A stretch of 13,856 nt of DNA, taken from Gammaproteobacteria bacterium. Lineage in GTDB: Bacteria; Pseudomonadota; Gammaproteobacteria; Steroidobacterales; Steroidobacteraceae. Positions 1 to 6,011 of this stretch are shown one piece after another (the stretch's first letter is position 1; every line of letters starts with the position of its first letter). A model generated the notes under the pieces. That model was not told the DNA's origin, searched no databases, and was given only the letters and a program-made list of their open reading frames with translations. The stretch is from the NCBI GenBank assembly GCA_019242385.1, contig JAFAVO010000280.1:1-13856 (forward strand). The letters run 5' to 3'. The position numbers were made by a program, and so were the translations under genes.

Positions 1-45
1 CCTTTCATCTGCCATCTGCGGACAGCATGTGCAGGACCCTCTCGC

Positions 46-266
46 GGGTCATGCGCATGGTTGATGCGCATTAGTCATGCGCATGGTCGGTGCGCATGGT
101 TCATGCGCATGGTCGATGCGCATGGTTCATGCGCATGGGTCATGCGCATAGGTCATGCGCATGGGTCATGCGCATGGGTCATGCGCATGGGTCATGCGCA
201 TAGGTCATGCGCATGGTCGGTGCGCATGGTTCATGCGCATGGTTGATGCGCATGGTTCATGCGCAT
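46..266. repeat. 13-bp tandem repeat array, 17 units, core ATGCGCAT
   Basis: Seventeen consecutive 13-bp units of form NNGTN-ATGCGCAT run without a single register slip; the octamers start at 51, 64, 77 and so on every 13 bp to 259. Fifteen octamers are perfect ATGCGCAT palindromes; those at 90 and 220 read GTGCGCAT. The 5-bp spacers vary among gggtc, aggtc, ggttc, ggttg, ggtcg and tagtc. Where the spacer ends in C and the next begins with G, the palindrome extends to CATGCGCATG. Because 13 is one more than a multiple of three, every plus-strand frame reads the same 13-residue peptide cycle and stays open, but I see no Shine-Dalgarno or family resemblance, so I treat it as non-coding. Bases 1-45 and 267-349 hold nothing I recognise. 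Function unknown: a protein-binding array, a satellite or a recombination-prone minisatellite are all possible. Confidence 0.95.
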
Positions 267-349
267 GGCTTGCCAAAGGTGGTGTCGCGCGCGGGTCCCT
301 GCGCCCGAACACGTACGGCGCCGCAGGCACCGGTCTCGGAGGGGAGTCG

Positions 350-380
350 CGCGCGCGGCAGGGTTAACCCGCCGCGCGCG
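350..380. terminator. Strong inverted repeat downstream of the first repeat-rich gene; possible terminator
   Basis: Arms CGCGCGCGGC (350-359) and GCCGCGCGCG (371-380) are exact reverse complements, and the centre GGGTTAACCC (361-370) is itself a palindrome, so the stem can continue inward with one bulged A at 360. It lies 8 bp beyond the stop codon of the minus-strand gene ending at 389, the expected place for a transcription end. No T-run follows on the minus strand (the next bases read CGACTCCCC), so it is not a classical intrinsic terminator. It may act as a 3'-end stabilising hairpin or a Rho-assisted end. Confidence 0.5.
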
Positions 381-388
381 CACGCAGC

Positions 389-1822
389 TCAGTGCTGATT
401 GCCTTCGCCGTGCTTCGACTCGTGATCGTTCTTCTCGTCGTTCTTCTGTGGGTGGTTGTCACCCTGCCCGTGGGCAGGCGCACCAGAATGCTGGCTCTGC
501 GCCGGCGGGGCCGCGTTGCCGTGCTGGCTCTGCGCCGGCGGGGCCGCGTTGCCGTGCTGGCTCTGCGCTTGCGAGGGAGCGTTGCCATGCTGGTTCTGCG
601 GTTGCAGCGCGGCATGATTCCCATTTTGCGGCTGCGGCTGCGGCTGCGACTGCGGCTGCCGGCTGGCGTTCTGCGTCTGTGCCGGAGGTTTGTGATCACT
701 CTGCGGCTGCGGCGCCCCACCATGCTCGTAACCGCCGGAATAGGCATGCTCACTGCGCGCCGAGTCGGGATTGCCATGCGCAGGATCGTGCCCGAACGCG
801 GTGGGCACGGGGTGCGCGCCCTGCGGCGGCGCCACGCCGCCAGCGCCGGCCTGCGGCTCGCCCGGATGCGGCGGCGGGCCGCCTGCATTTACCGGCTGTG
901 CATGCATCGGCGGGGGCTGAGGTAGCGAGGGTGGGTGACTGCCGGGGGTATAGACCGGCAGAGGCCGAGTCATCACCGGCTCGGGTGCACGCGCCTGTAC
1001 CAATGCGGGCCGCGCCGCAGCGAGGTGCGGAGCTGCCGGGACCGTCGTATTGAAAGCATGACCGCCCCTGACGGCGCCTGGAGGTGCCATGATCGTCACG
1101 TTGGTGACGTTCGTGACATTGGTGACGTTGGTCACGTTCGTCACTTTGTTGACGTTGTTCACCGTCGTCACGTTGTTCGTGATGCGCATGCCCGGAGCGA
1201 TGACTGCCGGTGCGCTGGTCACGACCGCGGGCGCGGTGCCCACCGGGGCTGGCACGATGATGCCGGGTCGCGAGCCGGGCGGAGCGGGTACGAAGCAGCC
1301 GTCAGGGCCGATCGGGCGTGGGCCCGGGACGACACCATAAGCCGGTCGCTCCACCTCGAGGCGCAGGTCTCGCGGCGGCGGCACGAAGGCAACGTCTCGC
1401 CCCGACCAGTGACCGTCGATGAAGATCACCGTCTCCCCGCGGTGCTCATAGTAGGGATGCACCCAAACGTACTCGGGGCGCGGTGGCGCCATCCAGTGCC
1501 CGTGGGCCCAGACCCAGTTCCCCTGCCACACCCAGTAGCCGCCGACCCAGACCGCACTCACGAACGGAGTCGGCGGTGGCACTTCCACGAGCAACGGCGG
1601 CGGTGCCCAACCCACCACGATCGGGGCGGGCTGAACCACGGGCGGCTCGACATAGACGCTCACCGCCGGTGCCGGTGCGGCCTCCTCGGCGGGTACGTCG
1701 GCCGGCGGAACGTCAGCCTGCGGGGGCGCCTCGGGAGGTGGCGGCGCCGACGCGGAAGGCGGCACCTGGTAGACGACGCAGCCAGAGAGCGCAATCAGCA
1801 GAGCGTAGAAGGCAACACGCAT
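389..1822 (-). CDS. Predicted lipoprotein with WXXGXW-type repeats and Asn/Gln/His-rich tail
   Basis: A 477-residue exported protein of unknown function. The N-terminus MRVAFYALLIALSGC is a lipoprotein signal peptide with lipobox LSGC (residues 12-15), so Cys15 would be lipidated and the protein membrane-anchored. Then come a Pro/Ala-rich linker (about 20-88), an aromatic repeat module (about 91-140; WVGGYWVWQGNWVWAHGHW and later FIDGHW) resembling the WXXGXW/YXWGXW repeat family, a Thr-Asn-Val repeat (215-243), and a long Pro/Gln/Asn/His tail from about 260, ending in 11-residue repeats. The start at 1822 is preferred over an ATG at 1846 because GGAG lies 8 bp upstream and the signal peptide begins there. 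It follows the similar gene at 1930-3114 by 107 bp on the same strand, so co-transcription is likely. Such proteins are usually annotated only as repeat-containing; an envelope or extracellular-matrix role is inference. Confidence 0.82.
   Translation of the reverse strand: MRVAFYALLIALSGCVVYQVPPSASAPPPPEAPPQADVPPADVPAEEAAPAPAVSVYVEPPVVQPAPIVVGWAPPPLLVEVPPPTPFVSAVWVGGYWVWQGNWVWAHGHWMAPPRPEYVWVHPYYEHRGETVIFIDGHWSGRDVAFVPPPRDLRLEVERPAYGVVPGPRPIGPDGCFVPAPPGSRPGIIVPAPVGTAPAVVTSAPAVIAPGMRITNNVTTVNNVNKVTNVTNVTNVTNVTNVTIMAPPGAVRGGHAFNTTVPAAPHLAAARPALVQARAPEPVMTRPLPVYTPGSHPPSLPQPPPMHAQPVNAGGPPPHPGEPQAGAGGVAPPQGAHPVPTAFGHDPAHGNPDSARSEHAYSGGYEHGGAPQPQSDHKPPAQTQNASRQPQSQPQPQPQNGNHAALQPQNQHGNAPSQAQSQHGNAAPPAQSQHGNAAPPAQSQHSGAPAHGQGDNHPQKNDEKNDHESKHGEGNQH
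491..589 (-). repeat. Three 33-bp in-frame tandem repeats (11-aa units)
   Basis: Units occupy 491-523, 524-556 and 557-589. The first two are identical; the third differs at several bases, and degenerate copies flank both sides. On the minus strand each encodes QHGNAAPPAQS or the variant QHGNAPSQAQS. The unit length is a multiple of three, so copy-number change would keep the reading frame. Confidence 0.9.
1094..1180 (-). repeat. 9-bp coding repeat encoding Thr-Asn-Val triplets
   Basis: A run of GTNACGTT-like 9-bp units encodes a Thr-Asn-Val stretch at residues 215-243 of the predicted lipoprotein. A related but less regular Asn/Thr/Val/Ile stretch occurs in the neighbouring gene (its residues about 135-160), tying the two products together as one protein type. 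Confidence 0.8.
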
Positions 1823-1830
1823 CGGGTGAG

Positions 1831-1834
1831 CTCC
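1831..1834 (-). promoter_or_regulatory. Ribosome binding site GGAG for the lipoprotein gene
   Basis: GGAG on the minus strand, 8 bp before the ATG at 1822. It decides the start in favour of the residue beginning the signal peptide rather than the upstream ATG at 1846. Confidence 0.7.
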
Positions 1835-1929
1835 GTGAAACCACAAATGCTCGCGTAGGGTGACAGCCGGGGCTGCCGGATTCTGTCGACTGGTTGGCGG
1901 AAAGAGCCGGAGGGCCAGCCCCGCAAGGG

Positions 1930-3114
1930 CTAGCTCTGCCTGTTGTGCTCGCCGCCGTGTTCCGGCCGGGCCGCCTGTTGGCCAGGGGCCGGCTGACCGC
2001 CATGGGCCGCCGGCTGCGGCGCGGGCCGCGGGGGCTGCGAGAAGACCTGCGGCTGCGGATGCTGCGGGGGCGGCGGCTGCATGTGCGGCTGATACTGCGG
2101 AGCCGGGCGTGCCGCCGGGTACTGTGGAGCGGGCCGGGCGCCGAACTGAGGCTGCGCATGGGGCTGAGCCTCCGGATGCGGCTGGTAAGCGCGGCCCTCA
2201 TAAGGGTTCGCACTCCCGTTCGGATGGTCGCCCGAGCGGGCAGCGTACTGTGGAGGGCTCATGCGCTCGGCAGTGTGTGCCGGTGGAGTGATGTGCTCCG
2301 CTGTGCGCGCCGGCGGGCTCATGTGCTCGATGGTGTGTGACGGAGCGCTCACGCGCTCGCCACCGCCGGGGGGCCGATCAAAACGCGACGAGCCCGCCTC
2401 GGCTCCGTGCGCTGCTACTACACCATGGCCGGAGAAGGCACCCGCGCTCGGTGTCGCCGCGATCGGCGGGTGTCCGCCATTCACTGCGGCGCGCAGCCCG
2501 TTATCAGCGTGCGCGAGCTGCTCCTGCTGCCGCTGCATCGGAGTCTCACCGATGCGCCGCTCGTGCTCGGCGGAGAGCTGCGCCGGGGTCGGGCGCGCGC
2601 TGACGCCGCCTGCCCCGCCATTGAAGCTCACGCGGGTCACGTTGACGTTGTTGATCACCGTGCGGTTGTAGACGTTGGTGATGTTGGTGGTGCTGATGTT
2701 GGTCACGGAGCGGTTGTAGTAGAACTCGCTCCCGCGCCAGTAGCCGCCCTCGTAGCCGACGCCGGTGTAACCGAAGCCGTAATTGATGCCGCCGTAGAAG
2801 CCCACCTGTGGTCCCCAGTAACCGGCATGCCACAGATACGCGCCCTCGGACCAGCCCCAGTAGCCTGGCGTCCACAACAACCCGGGCTCCGGCGCGAGCA
2901 CCCAGGTGCCCGGCACCCAGTAATAGTCCTCATCCCACGCCCAGTATCCGGGGATCCAGATATAGCCTGCTGCCGGGCAGGGCGGCTGCACATACACCGG
3001 GAGCGCCGGTGGCGGCAGCCCGACCGAGACTCCGATGAACAACCCCGCCTGCGACAGGACCGGCACAGCGGTCAGCGACAGGGCCGCGATGAGAGCGCGA
3101 GCGAAGTTGCGCAT
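1930..3114 (-). CDS. Exported YXWGXW-repeat protein with low-complexity tail
   Basis: A 394-residue protein of unknown function. A Sec signal peptide (MRNFARALIAALSLTAVPVL, cleavage near Ala23) is followed by a Tyr/Trp/Gly-rich module at about 50-130 with repeated W-x-P-G-Y/T-W elements (IPGYWAW, VPGTW, TPGYWGW, HAGYWGPQ), the hallmark of YXWGXW repeat proteins, then an Asn-Thr-Val/Ile stretch (about 135-160), a charged segment near 175-200, 10-residue repeats, and a Pro/Gln/His-rich C-terminus. Unlike its downstream neighbour there is no lipobox, so it is probably periplasmic or released. The start at 3114 is fixed by a perfect AGGAGG 8 bp upstream and by the signal peptide; an in-frame upstream extension to 3228 lacks both. 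A 15-bp stem-loop (AGCCC/GGGCT arms, 1917-1931) overlaps the stop codon. Function beyond an envelope or matrix role cannot be inferred. Confidence 0.85.
   Translation of the reverse strand: MRNFARALIAALSLTAVPVLSQAGLFIGVSVGLPPPALPVYVQPPCPAAGYIWIPGYWAWDEDYYWVPGTWVLAPEPGLLWTPGYWGWSEGAYLWHAGYWGPQVGFYGGINYGFGYTGVGYEGGYWRGSEFYYNRSVTNISTTNITNVYNRTVINNVNVTRVSFNGGAGGVSARPTPAQLSAEHERRIGETPMQRQQEQLAHADNGLRAAVNGGHPPIAATPSAGAFSGHGVVAAHGAEAGSSRFDRPPGGGERVSAPSHTIEHMSPPARTAEHITPPAHTAERMSPPQYAARSGDHPNGSANPYEGRAYQPHPEAQPHAQPQFGARPAPQYPAARPAPQYQPHMQPPPPQHPQPQVFSQPPRPAPQPAAHGGQPAPGQQAARPEHGGEHNRQS
2261..2350 (-). repeat. Three 30-bp in-frame repeats (10-aa units)
   Basis: Units at 2261-2290, 2291-2320 and 2321-2350, with partial copies on both sides, encode variants of E-H/R-M/I-S/T-P-P-A-x-T-A (for example EHMSPPARTA and EHITPPAHTA) in the second repeat protein. 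The units are diverged in DNA but regular in protein, suggesting older duplication held by selection on the peptide. Confidence 0.85.
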
Positions 3115-3122
3115 GTGAGGAG

Positions 3123-3128
3123 CCTCCT
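3123..3128 (-). promoter_or_regulatory. Ribosome binding site AGGAGG for the YXWGXW gene
   Basis: A perfect AGGAGG on the minus strand, 8 bp before the ATG at 3114. It sits in the small dyad AGGAG-G-CTCCT, although a one-base loop could not fold as such. It decides the start. Confidence 0.85.
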
Positions 3129-3155
3129 GTTGGTGGAGACGGTGAACGAACGACA

Positions 3156-3191
3156 CTGAACTGCTGCTGAATCCTGAACTGCGCCTGAATC
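3156..3191 (-). repeat. 18-bp direct repeat upstream of the YXWGXW gene; candidate operator
   Basis: On the minus strand the two abutting units read GATTCAGGCGCAGTTCAG (3174-3191) and GATTCAGCAGCAGTTCAG (3156-3173), differing only in the central three bases. They lie 42-77 bp before the ATG at 3114, in the intergenic space where a promoter should be. I could not pick a convincing -35/-10 pair. A binding site for a regulator using direct half-sites is plausible but unproven. Confidence 0.6.
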
Positions 3192-3282
3192 GATCTAACT
3201 GCGTGCGGCGCGTGTGTTTGCCGCTCATTGACGATGAACGTGCAGTTGCGGCGCGGGTTGACGACGCGCGACGGGAGGCGGC

Positions 3283-3909
3283 TCAGAACCAGTTGTAATT
3301 GAAGCTGATGCTGACCCGCTCGCGCGGCTCGCGGTGCGGCAGCACTTCGTGGCGCAACCAACTTTCGAACAACACGATCTGTCCCGCGCGGGCCGGCAAT
3401 GTTACCCACGGTCGATTGGCGCGCCGCGCAGCAGGCGCGCGCGGCGGCGCAGCCATGAAGCGCTCGAGCCGCGGGTCTTCGAGCTTGAGCCCCGGCGCGC
3501 CCGCAGGCACCGCGACGTAATAAACGCCGCTCAGAGTCGCGAGCGGGTGCAGGTGCAGCCCGTGCACCGCACCGCGGCCCATGATGTTCACCCAGCAATC
3601 GGTCATCGCCAGCACCCGCCCACCGAGATCGAACTCGAGCTTGCGCGCGAAGCGTGCGACGTGCCGGTCGATCTCGCCCGCCAGCGCGGCGAAGGTAGGC
3701 GAGAGGCGCTGCATGCGGTGCGCCGAGGCGTAGGAGGTATAACCGTTTGGATAGTGATGCGCCGACCAACGCCGCCCGGCGGCATCGTCGAGCCGCAGCT
3801 GCCGGCACTCCTTCAGCAGTCGCGCATTGAGCGCAACGCCGTCACGCGAAGCTCGAGTGCGCAGCAGCGCCCGATACACCAGCGTTGGGAAAAGCAGCTC
3901 GGTGCTCAT
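3283..3909 (-). CDS. Putative 2OG-Fe(II) oxygenase (TIGR02466-like)
   Basis: A 208-residue cytosolic protein resembling the small 2-oxoglutarate/Fe(II) oxygenase family TIGR02466. The N-terminal LLFPTLVYRALL matches the family opening. The core has HLHPLATLSGVYYV (119-132), whose histidines include the proximal iron ligand(s), then EDPR, a distal ligand in WLRHEV (His187), and ERVSISFNYNW, where Arg198 would bind the 2-oxoglutarate carboxylate. The substrate is unknown. The start at 3909 fits the family N-terminus but has no clear Shine-Dalgarno; a GTG at 3984 has AGGA 6 bp upstream and would add 25 residues unlike the family, nearly meeting the divergent mmsA start. A Met codon at 3942 is a third option. 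It is divergent from mmsA (86 bp apart) and stands alone on its strand. Confidence 0.82.
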   Translation of the reverse strand: MSTELLFPTLVYRALLRTRASRDGVALNARLLKECRQLRLDDAAGRRWSAHHYPNGYTSYASAHRMQRLSPTFAALAGEIDRHVARFARKLEFDLGGRVLAMTDCWVNIMGRGAVHGLHLHPLATLSGVYYVAVPAGAPGLKLEDPRLERFMAAPPRAPAARRANRPWVTLPARAGQIVLFESWLRHEVLPHREPRERVSISFNYNWF

Positions 3910-3995
3910 GAATGGCGCGCCAGTATGGGGCGCGCTCGCCATCTGGTCTATGATGGAGCCGCAGCCTCTCCCCGCAGACTTCACGGACTATCCTC

Positions 3996-5558
3996 ATGGC
4001 AGCTACCTCGCTCCCCTCCTCCTCAGTTACTCCACGCTCGGCTACGCCGGAGCTCGTGCCCCACTGGATCGGCGGACAGGCGGTGTCCACGGGCGGCGCA
4101 CGCCTCACGATCGTCAATCCGGCAAGCGGTGCGACGCTGCGCGAGCTCGCGCTGGGCGGGGTGGAGGAAGTTTCTGCTGCGGTCGCCAGTGCGCGCAGCG
4201 CCTGGCGCGGCTGGGCGGAGACCCCGCCGCTGCGGCGGGCGCGCGTGCTGGCCAACTTTCTGACACTCCTCAACGAGCAACGCGACACCCTCGCCGCACT
4301 CATCACCAGCGAGCACGGCAAGGTTTTCTCCGACGCACAGGGTGAGGTGTCGCGTGGCATCGAGATCATCGAGTTCGCCTGCGGCATTCCGCAGCTGCTG
4401 AAAGGCGCTTTCACCGACCAGGTGTCGACGGGGATCGACAACTGGACCCTGCGCCAGCCACTCGGCGTGGTCGCAGGCATCACCCCGTTCAATTTTCCTT
4501 GCATGGTGCCCTGCTGGATGTTTCCGCTGGCCATCGCCTGCGGCAATACCTTCGTGCTCAAGCCGAGCGAGCGGGATCCCTCCGCCTCCATCCTCATGGC
4601 GCGGCTGCTCGAGCAGGCCGGCCTGCCGGCGGGCGTCTTCAACGTGGTGCAGGGGGATAAGACCGCGGTCGATGCGCTGCTCGATCACCCGGAGGTGCGC
4701 GCGGTGAGCTTCGTCGGCTCGACACCCGTCGCTCACTACATCGCGCAGCGCGCCGCGGCGGCGGGCAAGCGCGCCCAAGCGCTCGGTGGAGCCAAGAACC
4801 ACATGGTGGTGATGCCGGATGCCGACCTCGAGCAGGCGGCGGATGCACTGATCGGCTCGGCGTACGGCTCCGCCGGCGAGCGCTGCATGGCGGTCTCGGT
4901 CGCGGTGCTGGTCGGCAACACCGCCGATACCTTGATACCAAAACTCGCCGAGCGCGCCCGGCGGCTGCGCATCGGCGATGGCATGCGGCAAGATGCCGAG
5001 ATGGGCCCGATCGTCAGCAAGGCGGCGCTCGAGCGCATCCGCGGTTACATCGATGATGGAGTCGCGAGTGGCGCGAAGCTGGTGGTCGATGGACGCCGTC
5101 ATCCCGTGAGCGGAGCGCCCTTCACCGTCGCAGGCCTCGAGCAGGGCTTCTGGCTCGGAGCCACGCTCTTCGACCACGTGACCCCGCAGATGCGTATCTA
5201 TCGCGAGGAGATTTTCGGCCCGGTGCTCGCCTGCGTGCGGGTTCCGGACTTCGCCGCGGCCGTGGAGCTGGTGAACGCACATACCCTCGCCAACGGCGTC
5301 GCCTGCTACACGCGCGACGGCAACATCGCGCGCGAGTTCGGCCGCCGCATCGAGGTCGGCATGGTGGGCATCAACGTGCCGATCCCCGTACCCATGGCCT
5401 GGCACGGATTCGGCGGCTGGAAGAAGAGCCTGTTCGGCGATATGCACGCCTACGGCGAGGAAGGCGTGCGCTTCTACACCCGGCAGAAATCCATCATGCA
5501 GCGCTGGCCGGAGAGCACGCCCAAGGGGGCCGAGTTCACGATGCCGACGACGAAGTAG
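3996..5558 (+). CDS. mmsA: CoA-acylating methylmalonate-semialdehyde dehydrogenase
   Basis: A 520-residue enzyme that oxidises methylmalonate semialdehyde to propionyl-CoA, or malonate semialdehyde to acetyl-CoA, with NAD+ and CoA and loss of CO2. It acts late in valine, inositol and beta-alanine degradation. Seen: aldehyde dehydrogenase fold motifs TPFNFP (163-168), VLKPSERDP (187-195), SFVGSTPV (238-245), QALGGAKNH (261-269) and the nucleophile Cys297 in GSAGERCMAVS. The Glu general base of ordinary aldehyde dehydrogenases is absent at GGAKNH, as is characteristic of MmsA-type enzymes. Length is slightly above the usual 500 because of a Ser/Thr/Pro-rich N-terminal leader before HWIGG (23-27). 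The ATG at 3996 has only a weak ribosome site but is the only plausible in-frame start. No mmsB or other valine-pathway gene is adjacent. Confidence 0.95.
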   Translation: MAATSLPSSSVTPRSATPELVPHWIGGQAVSTGGARLTIVNPASGATLRELALGGVEEVSAAVASARSAWRGWAETPPLRRARVLANFLTLLNEQRDTLAALITSEHGKVFSDAQGEVSRGIEIIEFACGIPQLLKGAFTDQVSTGIDNWTLRQPLGVVAGITPFNFPCMVPCWMFPLAIACGNTFVLKPSERDPSASILMARLLEQAGLPAGVFNVVQGDKTAVDALLDHPEVRAVSFVGSTPVAHYIAQRAAAAGKRAQALGGAKNHMVVMPDADLEQAADALIGSAYGSAGERCMAVSVAVLVGNTADTLIPKLAERARRLRIGDGMRQDAEMGPIVSKAALERIRGYIDDGVASGAKLVVDGRRHPVSGAPFTVAGLEQGFWLGATLFDHVTPQMRIYREEIFGPVLACVRVPDFAAAVELVNAHTLANGVACYTRDGNIAREFGRRIEVGMVGINVPIPVPMAWHGFGGWKKSLFGDMHAYGEEGVRFYTRQKSIMQRWPESTPKGAEFTMPTTK

Positions 5559-5960
5559 CGAGAGTGCGCGCGCCAAGCCCTACGAGCGCATGCGCCACTC
5601 CCGCGGTGCTCACCGGCTTGATCAGGTGCTCATCGAACCCGGCAGCCCGGGCCCGCTCACGATCCTGTGGCTGACCATAGCCGGTGACAGCAATGAGCCG
5701 CGTGGCGCGCAGCTCGGGCACCATGCGCAGGCGTCTCGCGAGCTCGTAACCATCGATCTGCGGCAGCCCGATATCGAGCAACACCACCTCGGCTGCGAAA
5801 CGGAACCGCGCGCTGCAAGGCCTCGCCGGCCGAGTAGGCGCGCTCGACGGTGTGACCCTTCGAATATGTGCGGCAGCAGCTCAGGTGTGATGCCGACTCC
5901 GGTATCGGCGACCTCAATCACGGCGCGGCCCTGCTCTGCTACAGGCCAGGCTCTTGCGGA
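5536..5960 (-). pseudogene. Remnant of a hybrid histidine kinase/response regulator
   Basis: Three reading frames on the minus strand hold ordered pieces of one protein. About 5960-5856 reads ...GRAVIEVADTGVGITPELLPHIFE, the N/G1-box part of a kinase HATPase domain. About 5857-5805, in a second frame, reads GHTVERAYSAGEALQRAV, an early part of a receiver domain. From about 5800 to the stop at 5536, in a third frame, reads VVLLDIGLPQIDGYELARRLR with the phospho-acceptor Asp, ending with the conserved LIKP. The rest of the HATPase domain and the beginning of the receiver are missing, and one extra base near 5803-5810 breaks the receiver. No start or sensor region remains upstream, where the ArsR promoter begins. 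The 3' end overlaps mmsA by 23 bp. The last 83 codons (5787-5536) are open but would make only part of a receiver. Confidence 0.85.
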
Positions 5961-5963
5961 GAC

Positions 5964-6011
5964 TTGACTTTTAGTTAGTTTATACTTACCGTAAGTCATG
6001 GCTTACAGTAA
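5964..6011 (+). promoter_or_regulatory. ArsR-operon promoter with two dyad operators
   Basis: An AT-rich island in GC-rich DNA. It holds TTGACT (5964-5969) and TATACT (5981-5986), a good -10; the two are too close to pair, so the -35 is uncertain. The perfect dyad ACTTAC-C-GTAAGT (5984-5996) overlaps the -10 and ends just before the ATG. A second dyad with the same core, TTAC-A-GTAA (6003-6011), lies inside the first codons; the centres are 17 bp apart. This is the expected arrangement for autorepression by the ArsR protein encoded next. If TATACT is the -10, the transcript leader would be only a few bases long. Confidence 0.65.

Noticed and set aside
46..266. CRISPR array or plasmid iterons
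   Set aside because: Units are 13 bp with 5-bp variable spacers, far too short for CRISPR, and there is no cas gene; no replication initiator or AT-rich origin accompanies the array.
61..398. Small plus-strand open frames through the 13-bp array
   Set aside because: They arise because the repeat unit contains no stop in plus frames; no ribosome site, and the peptide is merely the translated repeat.
1917..1931. Intrinsic terminator after the YXWGXW gene (AGCCC/GGGCT arms)
   Set aside because: The short 5-bp stem overlaps the stop codon and is not followed by T residues; too weak to annotate alone.
3912..3942. Imperfect inverted repeat ATGGCG...CGCCAT between the oxygenase gene and mmsA
   Set aside because: Short arms, uneven spacing and GC-rich context; the alignment needs gaps, so it may be chance.
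4023..5576. A 517-codon minus-strand open frame opposite mmsA
   Set aside because: Antisense shadow of a clear aldehyde dehydrogenase; composition rich in His, Arg and Asp with no family motif.
5536..5787. An intact single-domain response regulator
   Set aside because: It begins at the phospho-acceptor strand (VLLDIGLP) and lacks the first strands and helices of a receiver, while preceding pieces lie in other frames; a broken gene fits better.
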